A DNA stretch of 12,789 nucleotides, from contig DXJA01000506.1 of the NCBI GenBank assembly GCA_019056875.1, forward strand, positions 1 through 12,789, read 5' to 3'. The DNA comes from Candidatus Jordarchaeum madagascarense. GTDB taxonomy: Archaea > Asgardarchaeota > Jordiarchaeia > Jordiarchaeales > Jordiarchaeaceae. Below are positions 1 to 6,129 of the stretch, piece by piece; the stretch's first letter is position 1; each line of letters begins with the position of its first letter. The translations under genes were made by a program, and so were the position numbers. The notes under the pieces were generated by a model, which was not told the origin of the DNA, ran no database searches, and saw only the letters and a program-made list of their open reading frames with translations.

Positions 1-74
1 AAACACATCGAAGAATGCAAAACCACTAATTGTGCAACACAGCACTTATTTAAACTCCACTTTGAGCAATTCAT
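1..74 (-). CDS. possible 5' end of a further operon gene, cut by the window edge
   Basis: An open frame begins with ATG at 74 on the minus strand and is still open at the edge after about 24 codons, starting MNCSKWSLNKCC. A good ribosome binding site, GAGGG, lies 6 bases before the ATG and overlaps the end of cas4, which suggests continued translation of the cas operon. The peptide is Cys-rich but matches nothing I recognise. The same stretch holds a TATA-like GTTTAAATAAG (about 48-58, minus), so it could instead be the start of a CRISPR leader. Only the sequence beyond the edge can decide. Confidence 0.25.
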   Translation of the reverse strand, partial: MNCSKWSLNKCCVAQLVVLHSSMC

Positions 75-83
75 AAACAACCC

Positions 84-683
84 TCAACTCCGCCTACACA
101 ACTTCCAAGCCTCACAGTCAGTGCACTTTTTCGGATTAGCAGTGGGCGGTGGTATTACCTCGTTTTCAACCATCTCTCTTAACTTTTTTAGAATCTGGAT
201 CACGGTGACCTTTGTTTTGAAGTCGATTTCTAGGAGTCTCTCTTTCTTATCATCCTCGTACCGAATTACCACGCTTTTCACTGGTATTTCCAGACAGACC
301 TCTACGAGTAGGGCGTACGCCGCCATTTGAAGGTAATAACCGGTGTAGATTGTTTTTGAGACCCCGGCACCGGATTTAACATCCACCAGTGTTATTTTTT
401 CCCCGTCGTATTCGAAGTAATCTATCATGGCTGCGAGTCCCAGTGCCTCGGAGCAAAGATACATGTTATAGTAGCGTGAGACTCCTCTCTCCTCTTCTAT
501 CTCTACTCTTTTGGCTCTGCAGGTTTTTTCATGTACCTGTTCGCCTCTCATCATCTTGACCGATGGGGAGAAGCTTTTCTTTAACACGTAGCGGAAGTAG
601 AGTTTGCGTTTACAGTATCCGTACTGTCTCATGTCTTCGGCCGTGAAAATATATCTCGGCTTTATAGTCTCCCAAACTGTCAT
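84..683 (-). CDS. cas4: CRISPR-associated Cas4 exonuclease (RecB-like, iron-sulphur)
   Basis: Cas4 trims and orients prespacers before Cas1-Cas2 integrate them. The 199-residue protein carries the full family pattern: an N-terminal cysteine in YGYCKRKLYFRY (C24), the RecB-type GEQVHE histidine (H51), D88 in the MIDYF segment, D101 and K103 in LVDVKSG, Q119 and Y123 in QMAAY, and a C-terminal cysteine cluster C187, C190 and C196. The four cysteines are those that hold a 4Fe-4S cluster in the family. Length is typical and no catalytic position is missing. The ATG at 683 overlaps the cas2 stop by 4 bases (ATGA), showing translational coupling. It is the last clear gene of the operon. Confidence 0.95.
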   Translation of the reverse strand: MTVWETIKPRYIFTAEDMRQYGYCKRKLYFRYVLKKSFSPSVKMMRGEQVHEKTCRAKRVEIEEERGVSRYYNMYLCSEALGLAAMIDYFEYDGEKITLVDVKSGAGVSKTIYTGYYLQMAAYALLVEVCLEIPVKSVVIRYEDDKKERLLEIDFKTKVTVIQILKKLREMVENEVIPPPTANPKKCTDCEAWKLCRRS

Positions 684-958
684 GTGATTACCACCTCTTC
701 CTCGGCTACATTGTATAGTTCACAGACTACCATGTGTGCTTCAAAGCATCTTTCGCACACTGGAAAGATTCGTATGTCTGCGGGTTCTCCTCCCACCATG
801 TCTTCTAGTTCTAGTGCGAGCATTTCGGCTTTGTTTCTGCTCATCTCCCCTATGAAGACGCTCTTCTGGAGACGCATGAGACCGTAGCCAAAGAGCCGGG
901 CTGCAATCTTTGCCCTGAGCCGATCGTCGGGTACATCATAGGTTACTATGTTATTCAT
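680..958 (-). CDS. cas2: CRISPR-associated Cas2
   Basis: Cas2 is the dimeric ferredoxin-fold scaffold that bridges two Cas1 dimers in the spacer integration complex. The 92-residue protein shows the family hallmarks: a first strand ending in YDVPDD with the conserved D8, then the basic helix RLRAKIAARL, then YGLMRLQKSVF, the typical G-x-x-R-x-Q-x-S-V-F segment around residues 26-35. Length is normal. It starts with ATG inside the 3' end of cas1 (8-base overlap) and its stop overlaps the cas4 start, so all three are almost certainly on one transcript. Confidence 0.95.
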   Translation of the reverse strand: MNNIVTYDVPDDRLRAKIAARLFGYGLMRLQKSVFIGEMSRNKAEMLALELEDMVGGEPADIRIFPVCERCFEAHMVVCELYNVAEEEVVIT

Positions 959-2000
959 TCTGGTCTTCGCCTCCGGTTCCCCACCACTCGAAGGTGTATG
1001 GAGTGTAGCTCTGAGATTTTCCTAGGAGGTAGCGTGCGATTTCCCTTGCTTGGCGGAATATCAGATTCTCTATTGGTGCTTTTCCGCCGTCCTGTTTTTC
1101 TCCGCTCTCTAATCGGTTGAGTAGGGCTTCTATGTATTTTTTCTTGGCATCCTCACTGAACAGTAGTCTTCCTCCGGTGTGCTCAAAGTCCTTTGTGGTG
1201 ATTGTTCCTTGGGTGAACATGCTGATGGCGGTTCGGTCCACTAGGGGTTGTCTGAATTCTTCTGAGAGGTCTAGTACTAGGGAGGGTTTTCCGGAGCGGT
1301 CTGCGTGTAGGTAGCCGGCGAAGGGTTCTAGTCCGCAGGCGGTTACTGCTGCTAGTACTCTGCTGTTGAGTATGGTGTATCCGAGGCTGAGGGCGGAGTT
1401 GAAGGGGTCTCGGGGTGGTCGTTTCTCTCTTCTTGCGAAGTGGATTTCTTCGGGTAGGATCATTCTTAGGGCTTGGTAGTAGATGCGGGTGGCTTCTGCT
1501 TCCAGTCCCATGATCTGGTACCGGTTTTCCGTGACTAGTCCTTCAACTTCGCCTAGTTTTTCCTGTACTCTTTTTATTTCTTCTATTGCTATTCCCAGGT
1601 TGTCTGCTAGTGTGGGGTCGGTGCGTTTTCTGCTGTTTGCGAAGTATGCTAGGAGTCGGTGCTTGTTGGTCATTCCGGCGTCTACGAAGGCTTTGGCGAG
1701 GTGGGTTCCTCTCGGGTCGTTGTAGGCGGTTATTTGTTCTCTGCGGGTGAGTACGGTTCCGTGCATGAAGAAGCCGTGGAGGAGTGCTACGGGTTTTCCT
1801 CTTCCCATGAATAGTACGGGTACGCTGTTTTCGGCGAGGAGTTTTACGGCTTCGGAGGATATGCTGGTGGATGCGGAGACTATGATTTCTGAGAGTTTAA
1901 CCACCGGGATTTCTTGGAGTTTCTCACCCTTGCAGGTGATTTTGATGGTTTGTCCCTTTTTGCCGATGAAGGTTCCGTGGCTGCTGACTTCGATTATCAA
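951..2000 (-). CDS. cas1: CRISPR-associated Cas1 integrase
   Basis: Cas1 is the metal-dependent integrase that inserts new spacers. The 349 residues divide into an N-terminal beta domain (about 1-90, starting LIIEVSSHGTFIG) and the helical catalytic domain. Metal ligands are visible: E167 in YQIMGLEAEA, H232 in AGYLHADRSGKPS, and D244 with E247 in LVLDLSEEFRQPLVD. The protein appears intact. No ATG fits the N terminus; the start is TTG at 2000, with GAGGAGG in the last codons of the upstream gene about 11 bases before it. The 7-base gap after the DUF2797 gene and the 8-base overlap with cas2 show an operon. The CRISPR subtype cannot be told from Cas1 alone by eye. Confidence 0.95.
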   Translation of the reverse strand: MIIEVSSHGTFIGKKGQTIKITCKGEKLQEIPVVKLSEIIVSASTSISSEAVKLLAENSVPVLFMGRGKPVALLHGFFMHGTVLTRREQITAYNDPRGTHLAKAFVDAGMTNKHRLLAYFANSRKRTDPTLADNLGIAIEEIKRVQEKLGEVEGLVTENRYQIMGLEAEATRIYYQALRMILPEEIHFARREKRPPRDPFNSALSLGYTILNSRVLAAVTACGLEPFAGYLHADRSGKPSLVLDLSEEFRQPLVDRTAISMFTQGTITTKDFEHTGGRLLFSEDAKKKYIEALLNRLESGEKQDGGKAPIENLIFRQAREIARYLLGKSQSYTPYTFEWWGTGGEDQNE

Positions 2001-2007
2001 CCTTTTT

Positions 2008-2907
2008 TTAGTCCTCCTCGCAGATTATTCCCCTCCCCCTCATGGAGTGCATGTCGTGGGCAAGTAGTAAACCGTTTGATTGGAAGTATAGTATGTTTCC
2101 CCGGATGTAGACCACTTTTCCCAATAGGTCGTCGATATACCAGATACTCTCCTCAGGTGAGAACTCCGGGCGCACACCGTAAACTTCACTTAGATCCAGG
2201 GTGCACACTGGGTGCAGGTTGAATTTTTGCGCGGCTTCTTGGCTTAGTTTTTCTAACGTTTCGAGTTTGGGGCCGTGGGGATTGGCGAATTCTTGGGCTT
2301 TGTATTCGAATCCCACTCTTCTTTCTAATCCTAGGGTTTCGGCGATTTGTTGTTCTAATTCTTGGGCGGTGGTGAGGTTGAGGTCTCCTCTGAGGACTGT
2401 GGCGCAGTCTGCGCCTTGTTCTACTAGGCGGTACTTGTAGCCGTCTGGGGAGTTCCATCTTTTTGCTCTGGTGACTCCTACTTTGAAGAGTTCTCCGAAA
2501 CCGGCTATGTAGACTACGTGTTCGTCTCCGCAGAATTGGGCGGCCCATGGTGAGTGGCAGGGTGGTTGGTTTGGGTTGCAGTGCTGATTGTAGGGGGTGC
2601 CTGCTCCCTTTGTTACGCATTCGAATCTCAGTACGTTAATCAGCTTGGAGCACTCGTCGCAGTATTGGGTGTTATCCATGGTGGGTTCGAGGCATTCTAG
2701 GCAGTATTGTTCTCTGGTGAGTAGGAGGGCGTGTTCGCCGAAGAGGGGGGCGCTGCCCAGTCCTAGGGGTGATAGGGTGTCGATGTGTGGTAGGAAGAAT
2801 CCGAGGAAGGGGCGCCAGCTGTAGCTTCTTACAATGAATTGAATATCCTCTACGGGGGTTAATTCTTTAGTTTGAGGTACTACCAACTGCTGGGTAACTG
2901 CTACCAT
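2008..2907 (-). CDS. DUF2797-like protein with zinc ribbon, head of the cas operon
   Basis: The 299-residue protein has three parts. Residues 1-65 lack recognisable motifs. Residues 67-126 are Cys-rich: C69, C72, C83 and C86 form a zinc-ribbon pattern, followed by C97, C110, C117 and C126. Residues 132-195 carry VVYIAGFGELFKVGVTRAKR, then YRLVEQGAD and AQELEQQIAETLG, which I recognise as the DUF2797 pattern. The Y-I-A, K-V-G-V-T, Arg and Glu spacing resembles GIY-YIG-type nucleases, so a nuclease or nucleic-acid-binding role is my inference. It lies 7 bases before cas1 on the same strand, so it is probably the first gene of the adaptation operon. The ATG at 2907 has AAGGA about 10 bases upstream. 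Confidence 0.75.
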   Translation of the reverse strand: MVAVTQQLVVPQTKELTPVEDIQFIVRSYSWRPFLGFFLPHIDTLSPLGLGSAPLFGEHALLLTREQYCLECLEPTMDNTQYCDECSKLINVLRFECVTKGAGTPYNQHCNPNQPPCHSPWAAQFCGDEHVVYIAGFGELFKVGVTRAKRWNSPDGYKYRLVEQGADCATVLRGDLNLTTAQELEQQIAETLGLERRVGFEYKAQEFANPHGPKLETLEKLSQEAAQKFNLHPVCTLDLSEVYGVRPEFSPEESIWYIDDLLGKVVYIRGNILYFQSNGLLLAHDMHSMRGRGIICEED

Positions 2908-2970
2908 TTAATTCAAATCCTTTAATTTGTTTATTGCTGGAAGAATATTGGTTAACTACTTTGTTTTGAA

Positions 2971-2980
2971 AGATATAAAC
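2971..2980 (-). promoter_or_regulatory. TATA-like box for the DUF2797-cas operon
   Basis: Read on the minus strand, GTTTATATCT lies about 65 bases before the operon ATG. The purine-rich CGAAAT just upstream could serve as a TFB recognition element. A transcript would start near 2950 and have a leader of about 43 bases. The palindrome GAAATATATTTC at 2987-2998 is an alternative or overlapping element. Confidence 0.45.
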
Positions 2981-2986
2981 ATTTCG

Positions 2987-2998
2987 GAAATATATTTC
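2987..2998. promoter_or_regulatory. 12-base palindrome GAAATATATTTC, cas-operon side
   Basis: A perfect palindrome about 80 bases upstream of the DUF2797 start. The same 12 bases recur at 12633-12644 in front of the NurA-like/herA operon. It could be a TATA box usable in either direction or an operator for a dimeric regulator. Confidence 0.4.
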
Positions 2999-3369
2999 TA
3001 TAATGTACTTATAATTCAAAAATCGTGCTCAAAAAGACGTTTCAACAAAAAGAAAAACGAAAAACACCACAAAAACACCCTCCAAAAACCACAACCAGAA
3101 AACCAAACACAGCAGCAGTTTCCCCGATCTGATTAGACGCAAAACTAAAAAATGGATACGCACATCTCCCATACTCAGACAATCCACGCTCAAAGAAATT
3201 TGACACTCAAAACCTCAGTTGCAAAATCATCCCAAAGACATTTTAATCCGCTCCTTAAAATTATTAGCGTAGAACATAATAATAAGATAGTAGGTATACT
3301 GAGATTAATATGCGTGGTCTGGGTTCATCTCCAAGAATTGCCCACGACATTATCCCCGGGGAGATATGT
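2999..3369. other. A/C-rich intergenic region without a supportable gene
   Basis: Between the divergent cas operon and the MNT fusion gene lies a stretch in which the plus strand is very poor in G, with runs of A and C around 3040-3110. Short frames here have biased, protein-unlike composition and no ribosome binding site. The region holds one copy of the dispersed A/C-rich element (3084-3111) and GTTTCCCC (3118-3125). A leader of the plus-strand MNT gene must lie near its right end, but I see no clear TATA box. Confidence 0.6.
3084..3111 (+). repeat. dispersed A/C-rich element, copy 1
   Basis: These 28 bases match 7064-7091 at 26 positions; the differences are at 3091 and 3097. The core AAAAACCRCAA also occurs at 12689-12699 and 12698-12708. 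All copies are intergenic. In this copy the core is followed by AACCAAA (3101-3107) and GTTTCCCC (3118-3125), an order repeated at 12698-12735. Confidence 0.65.
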
Positions 3370-3936
3370 ATGAGAAAAATAAGCAAAAACACTCAAGAAA
3401 ACATAATAGCCATCATAGTAATAACCGCTACAATACTAGGAAGCGCAGCAGCTGCCACAATATTAACGGGGCAAAGCCCAGCCGAAGTATTCTCCGGATT
3501 AATGTGGATTACAGGAGGATGGGCAGCAGTCATCTTAGTCGGCACAGCCGCAGCAATAATAATTTACTTTCTTCTCCAGCGGCGAGGAAATAAATCTTCC
3601 GTGGAGGGAGATGTAGAAACTGTTTTATCCGAGATTGTTGAAAGGCTGAAGGGGGAGTATAAGCCTCTGAGGATTATTCTGTTTGGTTCTTATGCTTATG
3701 GCACTCCGGGGGAGGATAGCGATATAGATCTCTTTATTTTGAAAAATACTAGGAAGAGAAAAGTCGACCGATTCGTTGAGGTTAAAAGGATAATATATGA
3801 TCCCAACCGCAAAATACCAGTGTCGCCTTTAGTGTATACTCCTGAGGAACTGGAGGAACGCCTCCGAATAGGTGACGATTTTATAAAAGAAATAATCCGA
3901 AAAGGGATTGTTCTCTATGAAAGAGCAGGTAGCTAA
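3370..3936 (+). CDS. membrane-anchored MNT-type nucleotidyltransferase (two-helix module fused to MNT domain)
   Basis: The 188-residue protein joins two parts. Residues 8-70 hold two hydrophobic helices separated by a TGQSP loop, with WITGG opening the second. Residues 80-188 are a minimal nucleotidyltransferase with the catalytic LFGS (G106, S107) and SDIDL (D118, D120). MNT domains act as antitoxins of HEPN toxins, often by adding nucleotides to them; a membrane anchor is unusual. The membrane part is homologous to the free-standing protein at 6462-6686. I chose ATG 3370 because GGGGAG sits 6 bases before it; the in-frame ATG at 3310 lacks such a site. The last 20 bases overlap the HEPN gene, a normal two-gene toxin-antitoxin layout. 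Codons in the membrane half favour A/C endings, whereas the MNT half is richer in G and T. Confidence 0.85.
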   Translation: MRKISKNTQENIIAIIVITATILGSAAAATILTGQSPAEVFSGLMWITGGWAAVILVGTAAAIIIYFLLQRRGNKSSVEGDVETVLSEIVERLKGEYKPLRIILFGSYAYGTPGEDSDIDLFILKNTRKRKVDRFVEVKRIIYDPNRKIPVSPLVYTPEELEERLRIGDDFIKEIIRKGIVLYERAGS

Positions 3937-4303
3937 GGAATGGGTTGAAAGAGGAAAACATGACTTAGATGTGGCAAAGCTTCTTCTCAGGGAAGGGGGG
4001 TATTTAGATGTGGCGGTTTTTCATATACATCAGGCAATTGAGAAATATCTAAAGGGTTATCTTATCTATAAGGGCTGGGGACTAAAGAAAATACATGATC
4101 TCGAATCACTCGTAACCGAAGCCATGACCTTTGATGCCACTTTTCAAAAATATCTTGATTTAGGAAGGAAACTAACCGCATTCTACTATGAAGAAAGATA
4201 TCCTCCAGGATCTGTTACCTCTTATTCAAAAGAAGAAGTTGAAGAACTGCTGGAAGAAGCAGAGGAACTTATAAACAAGCTGAAAGAAGAAATAGAACGA
4301 TAA
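3917..4303 (+). CDS. HEPN domain protein, partner of the membrane MNT
   Basis: The 128-residue all-helical protein has the classic PF05168-type layout: a first helix WVERGKHDLDVAKLLLREG, then HQAIEKYLKGYLIYKG in the second, KIHDLESLV after it, and YYEERYPPGS before a final charged helix. HEPN proteins of this kind are the toxin, often an RNase, of MNT-HEPN pairs; this class lacks an obvious R-x4-6-H motif, so RNase activity is not shown here. ATG 3917 is preferred over TTG 3908, because GGG at 3904-3906 sits at ribosome-site distance from the ATG. It overlaps the MNT gene by 20 bases, so the two are surely co-translated. Confidence 0.88.
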   Translation: MKEQVAKEWVERGKHDLDVAKLLLREGGYLDVAVFHIHQAIEKYLKGYLIYKGWGLKKIHDLESLVTEAMTFDATFQKYLDLGRKLTAFYYEERYPPGSVTSYSKEEVEELLEEAEELINKLKEEIER

Positions 4304-4319
4304 AAGGAGACCAGTACTT

Positions 4320-4531
4320 AATAATAGTTGTATATCCTTTTAGTGTTGAGGAGACATCAATTTCATCCTGAAAATAATCCAAAGCCTCCAAAACAAAAGG
4401 TGAACAAAATAATATAACCTTTGCAAAAGAAGTTTCCCCACAGTTTGAAAGCATAGAAAATAGTCAATATCTCTTATAGCATTCAAAATGTTTATGAGAA
4501 AATCTTAGTAATCTCTCCATCTTTCATACAT
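4320..4531 (-). pseudogene. possible eroded MNT nucleotidyltransferase
   Basis: On the minus strand an ATG at 4531 has a strong GGGAGG site 6 bases upstream and reads MYERWRDY, then a TAA stop. The same frame then continues DFLINILNAIRDIDYF. A shift of frame leads into AKVILFCSPFVLEALDY and QDEIDVSST (about 4330-4430). This recalls the MNT pattern ILFGS...EAL...SDIDV, with the key glycine changed to Cys and the acidic motif displaced. I infer a decayed antitoxin, with one stop and at least one frameshift. The alternative is a chance open frame. The gene-free rest of 4304-4791 shows nothing else beyond small inverted repeats (GTGTAAC at 4680 and GTTACAC at 4723). Confidence 0.35.
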
Positions 4532-4791
4532 AAACAACCTCCCTTAGGATATGCCGTCTTATGTGATCTATGCTATGTAAATCGGAATCCATTGGTGGCT
4601 TTGGAGACTAGCTTCTATAATTTAAAATTGCTTAGGTATAAGTAGGTAGTTCAAATATAAACTTGGTAGATGCAAAATGGTGTAACAGTTACTATGTAGG
4701 TTAACATGTATATTAAGAGGAAGTTACACGAACAATCCCCGTTAATTAACTTGGCAATATTAAATTTCAACTTGTTTTGTTTCCAACTCTG

Positions 4792-5133
4792 CTAAAGCGG
4801 CAAAAGCCATTTTTCTCCTAAGCGGAAGGGGTATCGTAAGATTTTTGGTATTTGGGGTTCGATTTCGTGGAGTTTTATGGAGATTTCTTGGAGGGTTTTC
4901 TTTATGTTCTCGTTCGCGTTTTCTGCGATGTTTTCAAGAATCATCCAGTTGTTATGTTTTTTGCCGGTTCTTCTTCCGAGGGAAATTATTAGCGCAGAAG
5001 TTGCGTTTTCCGCGCTTAGTGCGCTGCATAAGAAGGATAGATGGTATCTTTCGCCGCGGAGGCTGACCTCTGCGTCTATCAGTTGTTCTTCTGCGTTTCT
5101 AATGAAGGCTTTTATTTCTCCAGTTTCAGCCAT
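4792..5133 (-). CDS. HEPN domain protein, partner of a broken MNT
   Basis: A 113-residue helical protein with the HEPN pattern: IRNAEEQLIDAEVSLRGERY in helix 1, CSALSAENATSALIISLGR in helix 2, then KKHNNWMILENIAE and, near the C terminus, ILRYPFRLGEKWLLP with the R-Y-P triad (100-102) common in archaeal family members. The ATG at 5133 overlaps the end of the upstream frameshifted nucleotidyltransferase frame (stop at 5112-5114), as in intact MNT-HEPN pairs. The reading frame is intact although its antitoxin is not. This suggests either a harmless toxin or one kept in check by another antitoxin. Confidence 0.8.
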   Translation of the reverse strand: MAETGEIKAFIRNAEEQLIDAEVSLRGERYHLSFLCSALSAENATSALIISLGRRTGKKHNNWMILENIAENANENIKKTLQEISIKLHEIEPQIPKILRYPFRLGEKWLLPL

Positions 5134-5475
5134 ATTTCCTCATCCGGGTTGTAGCTCCACTTTTTGTAAATGTCCTTCTTGAAGACTTTTAATAGTTGGG
5201 CGATTCCTGCACGGTCGAAGAGGACATCATATCCCTCTAGAATTCCAAAGATTAGGGAGGATTCCAAGTTAAGCATGGCAATGAATTCTTTGAGTGTGAT
5301 GAATTTATCTCAAAAGCTATCCCATACTATGGAGATTTTGTATTCGTCGTCGGCAAGACTCAACGGATTTTCAGAAATAACTAGGAGATATGTCGCTTTC
5401 CTCATGTGTTTTTCCTTTGGCTACACTTCCGTAAAGCAGGACGCCTAAGACTTCGGTGTTTTTCCACGATTTCAT
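5112..5475 (-). pseudogene. MNT nucleotidyltransferase, broken by frameshift and stop
   Basis: From ATG 5475 the minus strand reads VLGVLLYGSVAKGKTHEESDI, the standard first half of an MNT active site (Y-G-S, then S-D). The frame then fails at about 5386: adding two bases (GA) would restore SDIDLLVISENP and the second catalytic Asp. The restored frame runs on through LSLADDEYKISIVWDSF, meets a TGA at 5310-5312, and continues to a TAA at 5112-5114 that overlaps the HEPN start. Two independent lesions, one in the catalytic pair, mean a non-functional antitoxin unless they are assembly errors. It is clearly the former partner of the adjacent HEPN gene. Confidence 0.8.
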
Positions 5476-5539
5476 AAGCCACTAAACAGGCGATTTCCTT
5501 AAAAGAGGCTACCCGAATACTATGTAACTTATCCCGATT

Positions 5540-5669
5540 CCCGGTCAATCTGATAGCCGTTGCCGCTGATCGTTACTACGTCTAGCCTAAGGGGTTGTTA
5601 GTTTTATCGATAGCCATCTCTCGCTTGGACCCGTTTCTCTGAATAGTTCGGAGAAGGATTTTTCTCCAT
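5540..5669 (-). pseudogene. possible winged-helix remnant upstream of the broken MNT
   Basis: The minus strand contains SFSELFRETGPSERWLSIKL and, after a small frame change across TAG codons, LDVVTISGNGYQIDRES. Together these look like a winged helix-turn-helix: recognition helix, then a beta wing ending in G-x-G-Y-x-I. Some archaeal nucleotidyltransferase genes carry such a domain in front, so this may be the former N-terminal part of the pseudogene that follows. The remaining bases of 5476-5715 hold no open frame I can support. Confidence 0.35.
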
Positions 5670-5715
5670 TTGATAAAGCTTACCATAGATGCCATTCTTT
5701 GGTAAGTTAAGCGTC

Positions 5716-6129
5716 CTACGTAAGAAGCTTTAAACCAAACTTTGAAAGCCTTTCGAAATGCTTTAGATTTAAAGTGTATAGAATTAGGTCTTTTGCGATT
5801 GTAATTGATGCGATCAGTAGGTCTGCGTCTTCGATGGGTTTACCTTTTTCTTTTAACGTGTTGTAAAGTTTGCAATAAACCAGTATTGTATCGTTATCTA
5901 TACTAACAATTTGAAAAATTTCTTCGAGTAAGGCTTTTAATCTTTGCTTTCTTTCCTCGCTCTTATAATACCTTAAGAACTCGATTAGGGAGATTGTGGA
6001 GAGGTAGTTGTTTCCCAATAACTCGAGCTTTTTTGTTCTTGAGTATTCCACAAAAACGGAGGTGTCAACAAGTACTCTCTCTGAACTTGAAGGACTTTCT
6101 GAAGCTTTCGGCTTCCTTTTTGAGTTCAT
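5716..6129 (-). CDS. vapC: VapC-like PIN domain toxin
   Basis: PIN domain RNases cleave RNA with a cluster of acidic residues and are held by a VapB partner. From ATG 6129 the protein has 137 residues, a usual length. Motifs are VLVDTSVFVEY (D22), ISLIEFLR (E50), PIEDADLLIAS (D101 and D103) and LYTLNLKHFERL (N121 and the H-F pair). All expected active-site acids are present, so it is probably active. The start is uncertain: ATG 6141 follows GGTGGAGG directly, whereas ATG 6129 lies 12 bases after GGAGG. The gene begins inside the vapB reading frame and overlaps it by about 65 bases. Confidence 0.88.
   Translation of the reverse strand: MNSKRKPKASESPSSSERVLVDTSVFVEYSRTKKLELLGNNYLSTISLIEFLRYYKSEERKQRLKALLEEIFQIVSIDNDTILVYCKLYNTLKEKGKPIEDADLLIASITIAKDLILYTLNLKHFERLSKFGLKLLT

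Noticed and set aside
1747..2222. Plus-strand frames opposite cas1 and the DUF2797 gene
   Set aside because: They are antisense to genes with strong family motifs and show no motif or ribosome site.
2186..2620. 144-residue minus-strand frame inside the DUF2797 gene
   Set aside because: It is very rich in Arg, Pro, Ser and Thr with no fold-like pattern, and overlaps a gene with clear motifs in another frame.
2927..3373. Plus-strand frames of 69 and 73 residues in the A/C-rich intergenic stretch
   Set aside because: Composition is dominated by Lys, Asn, Gln and His from A/C-rich DNA, with no ribosome site and no recognisable pattern.
3366..3593. 75-residue frame overlapping the start of the MNT fusion
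   Set aside because: It is a shifted reading of the membrane segment, rich in Ser, Asn and Arg. The overlapping frame has clear helices and a homolog.
4741..4750. GTTAATTAAC palindrome as an operator
   Set aside because: A 10-base palindrome in AT-rich sequence is expected by chance and has no placed gene to control.
4845..5448. Plus-strand frames opposite the HEPN gene and the broken MNT
   Set aside because: They are antisense shadows without family motifs.
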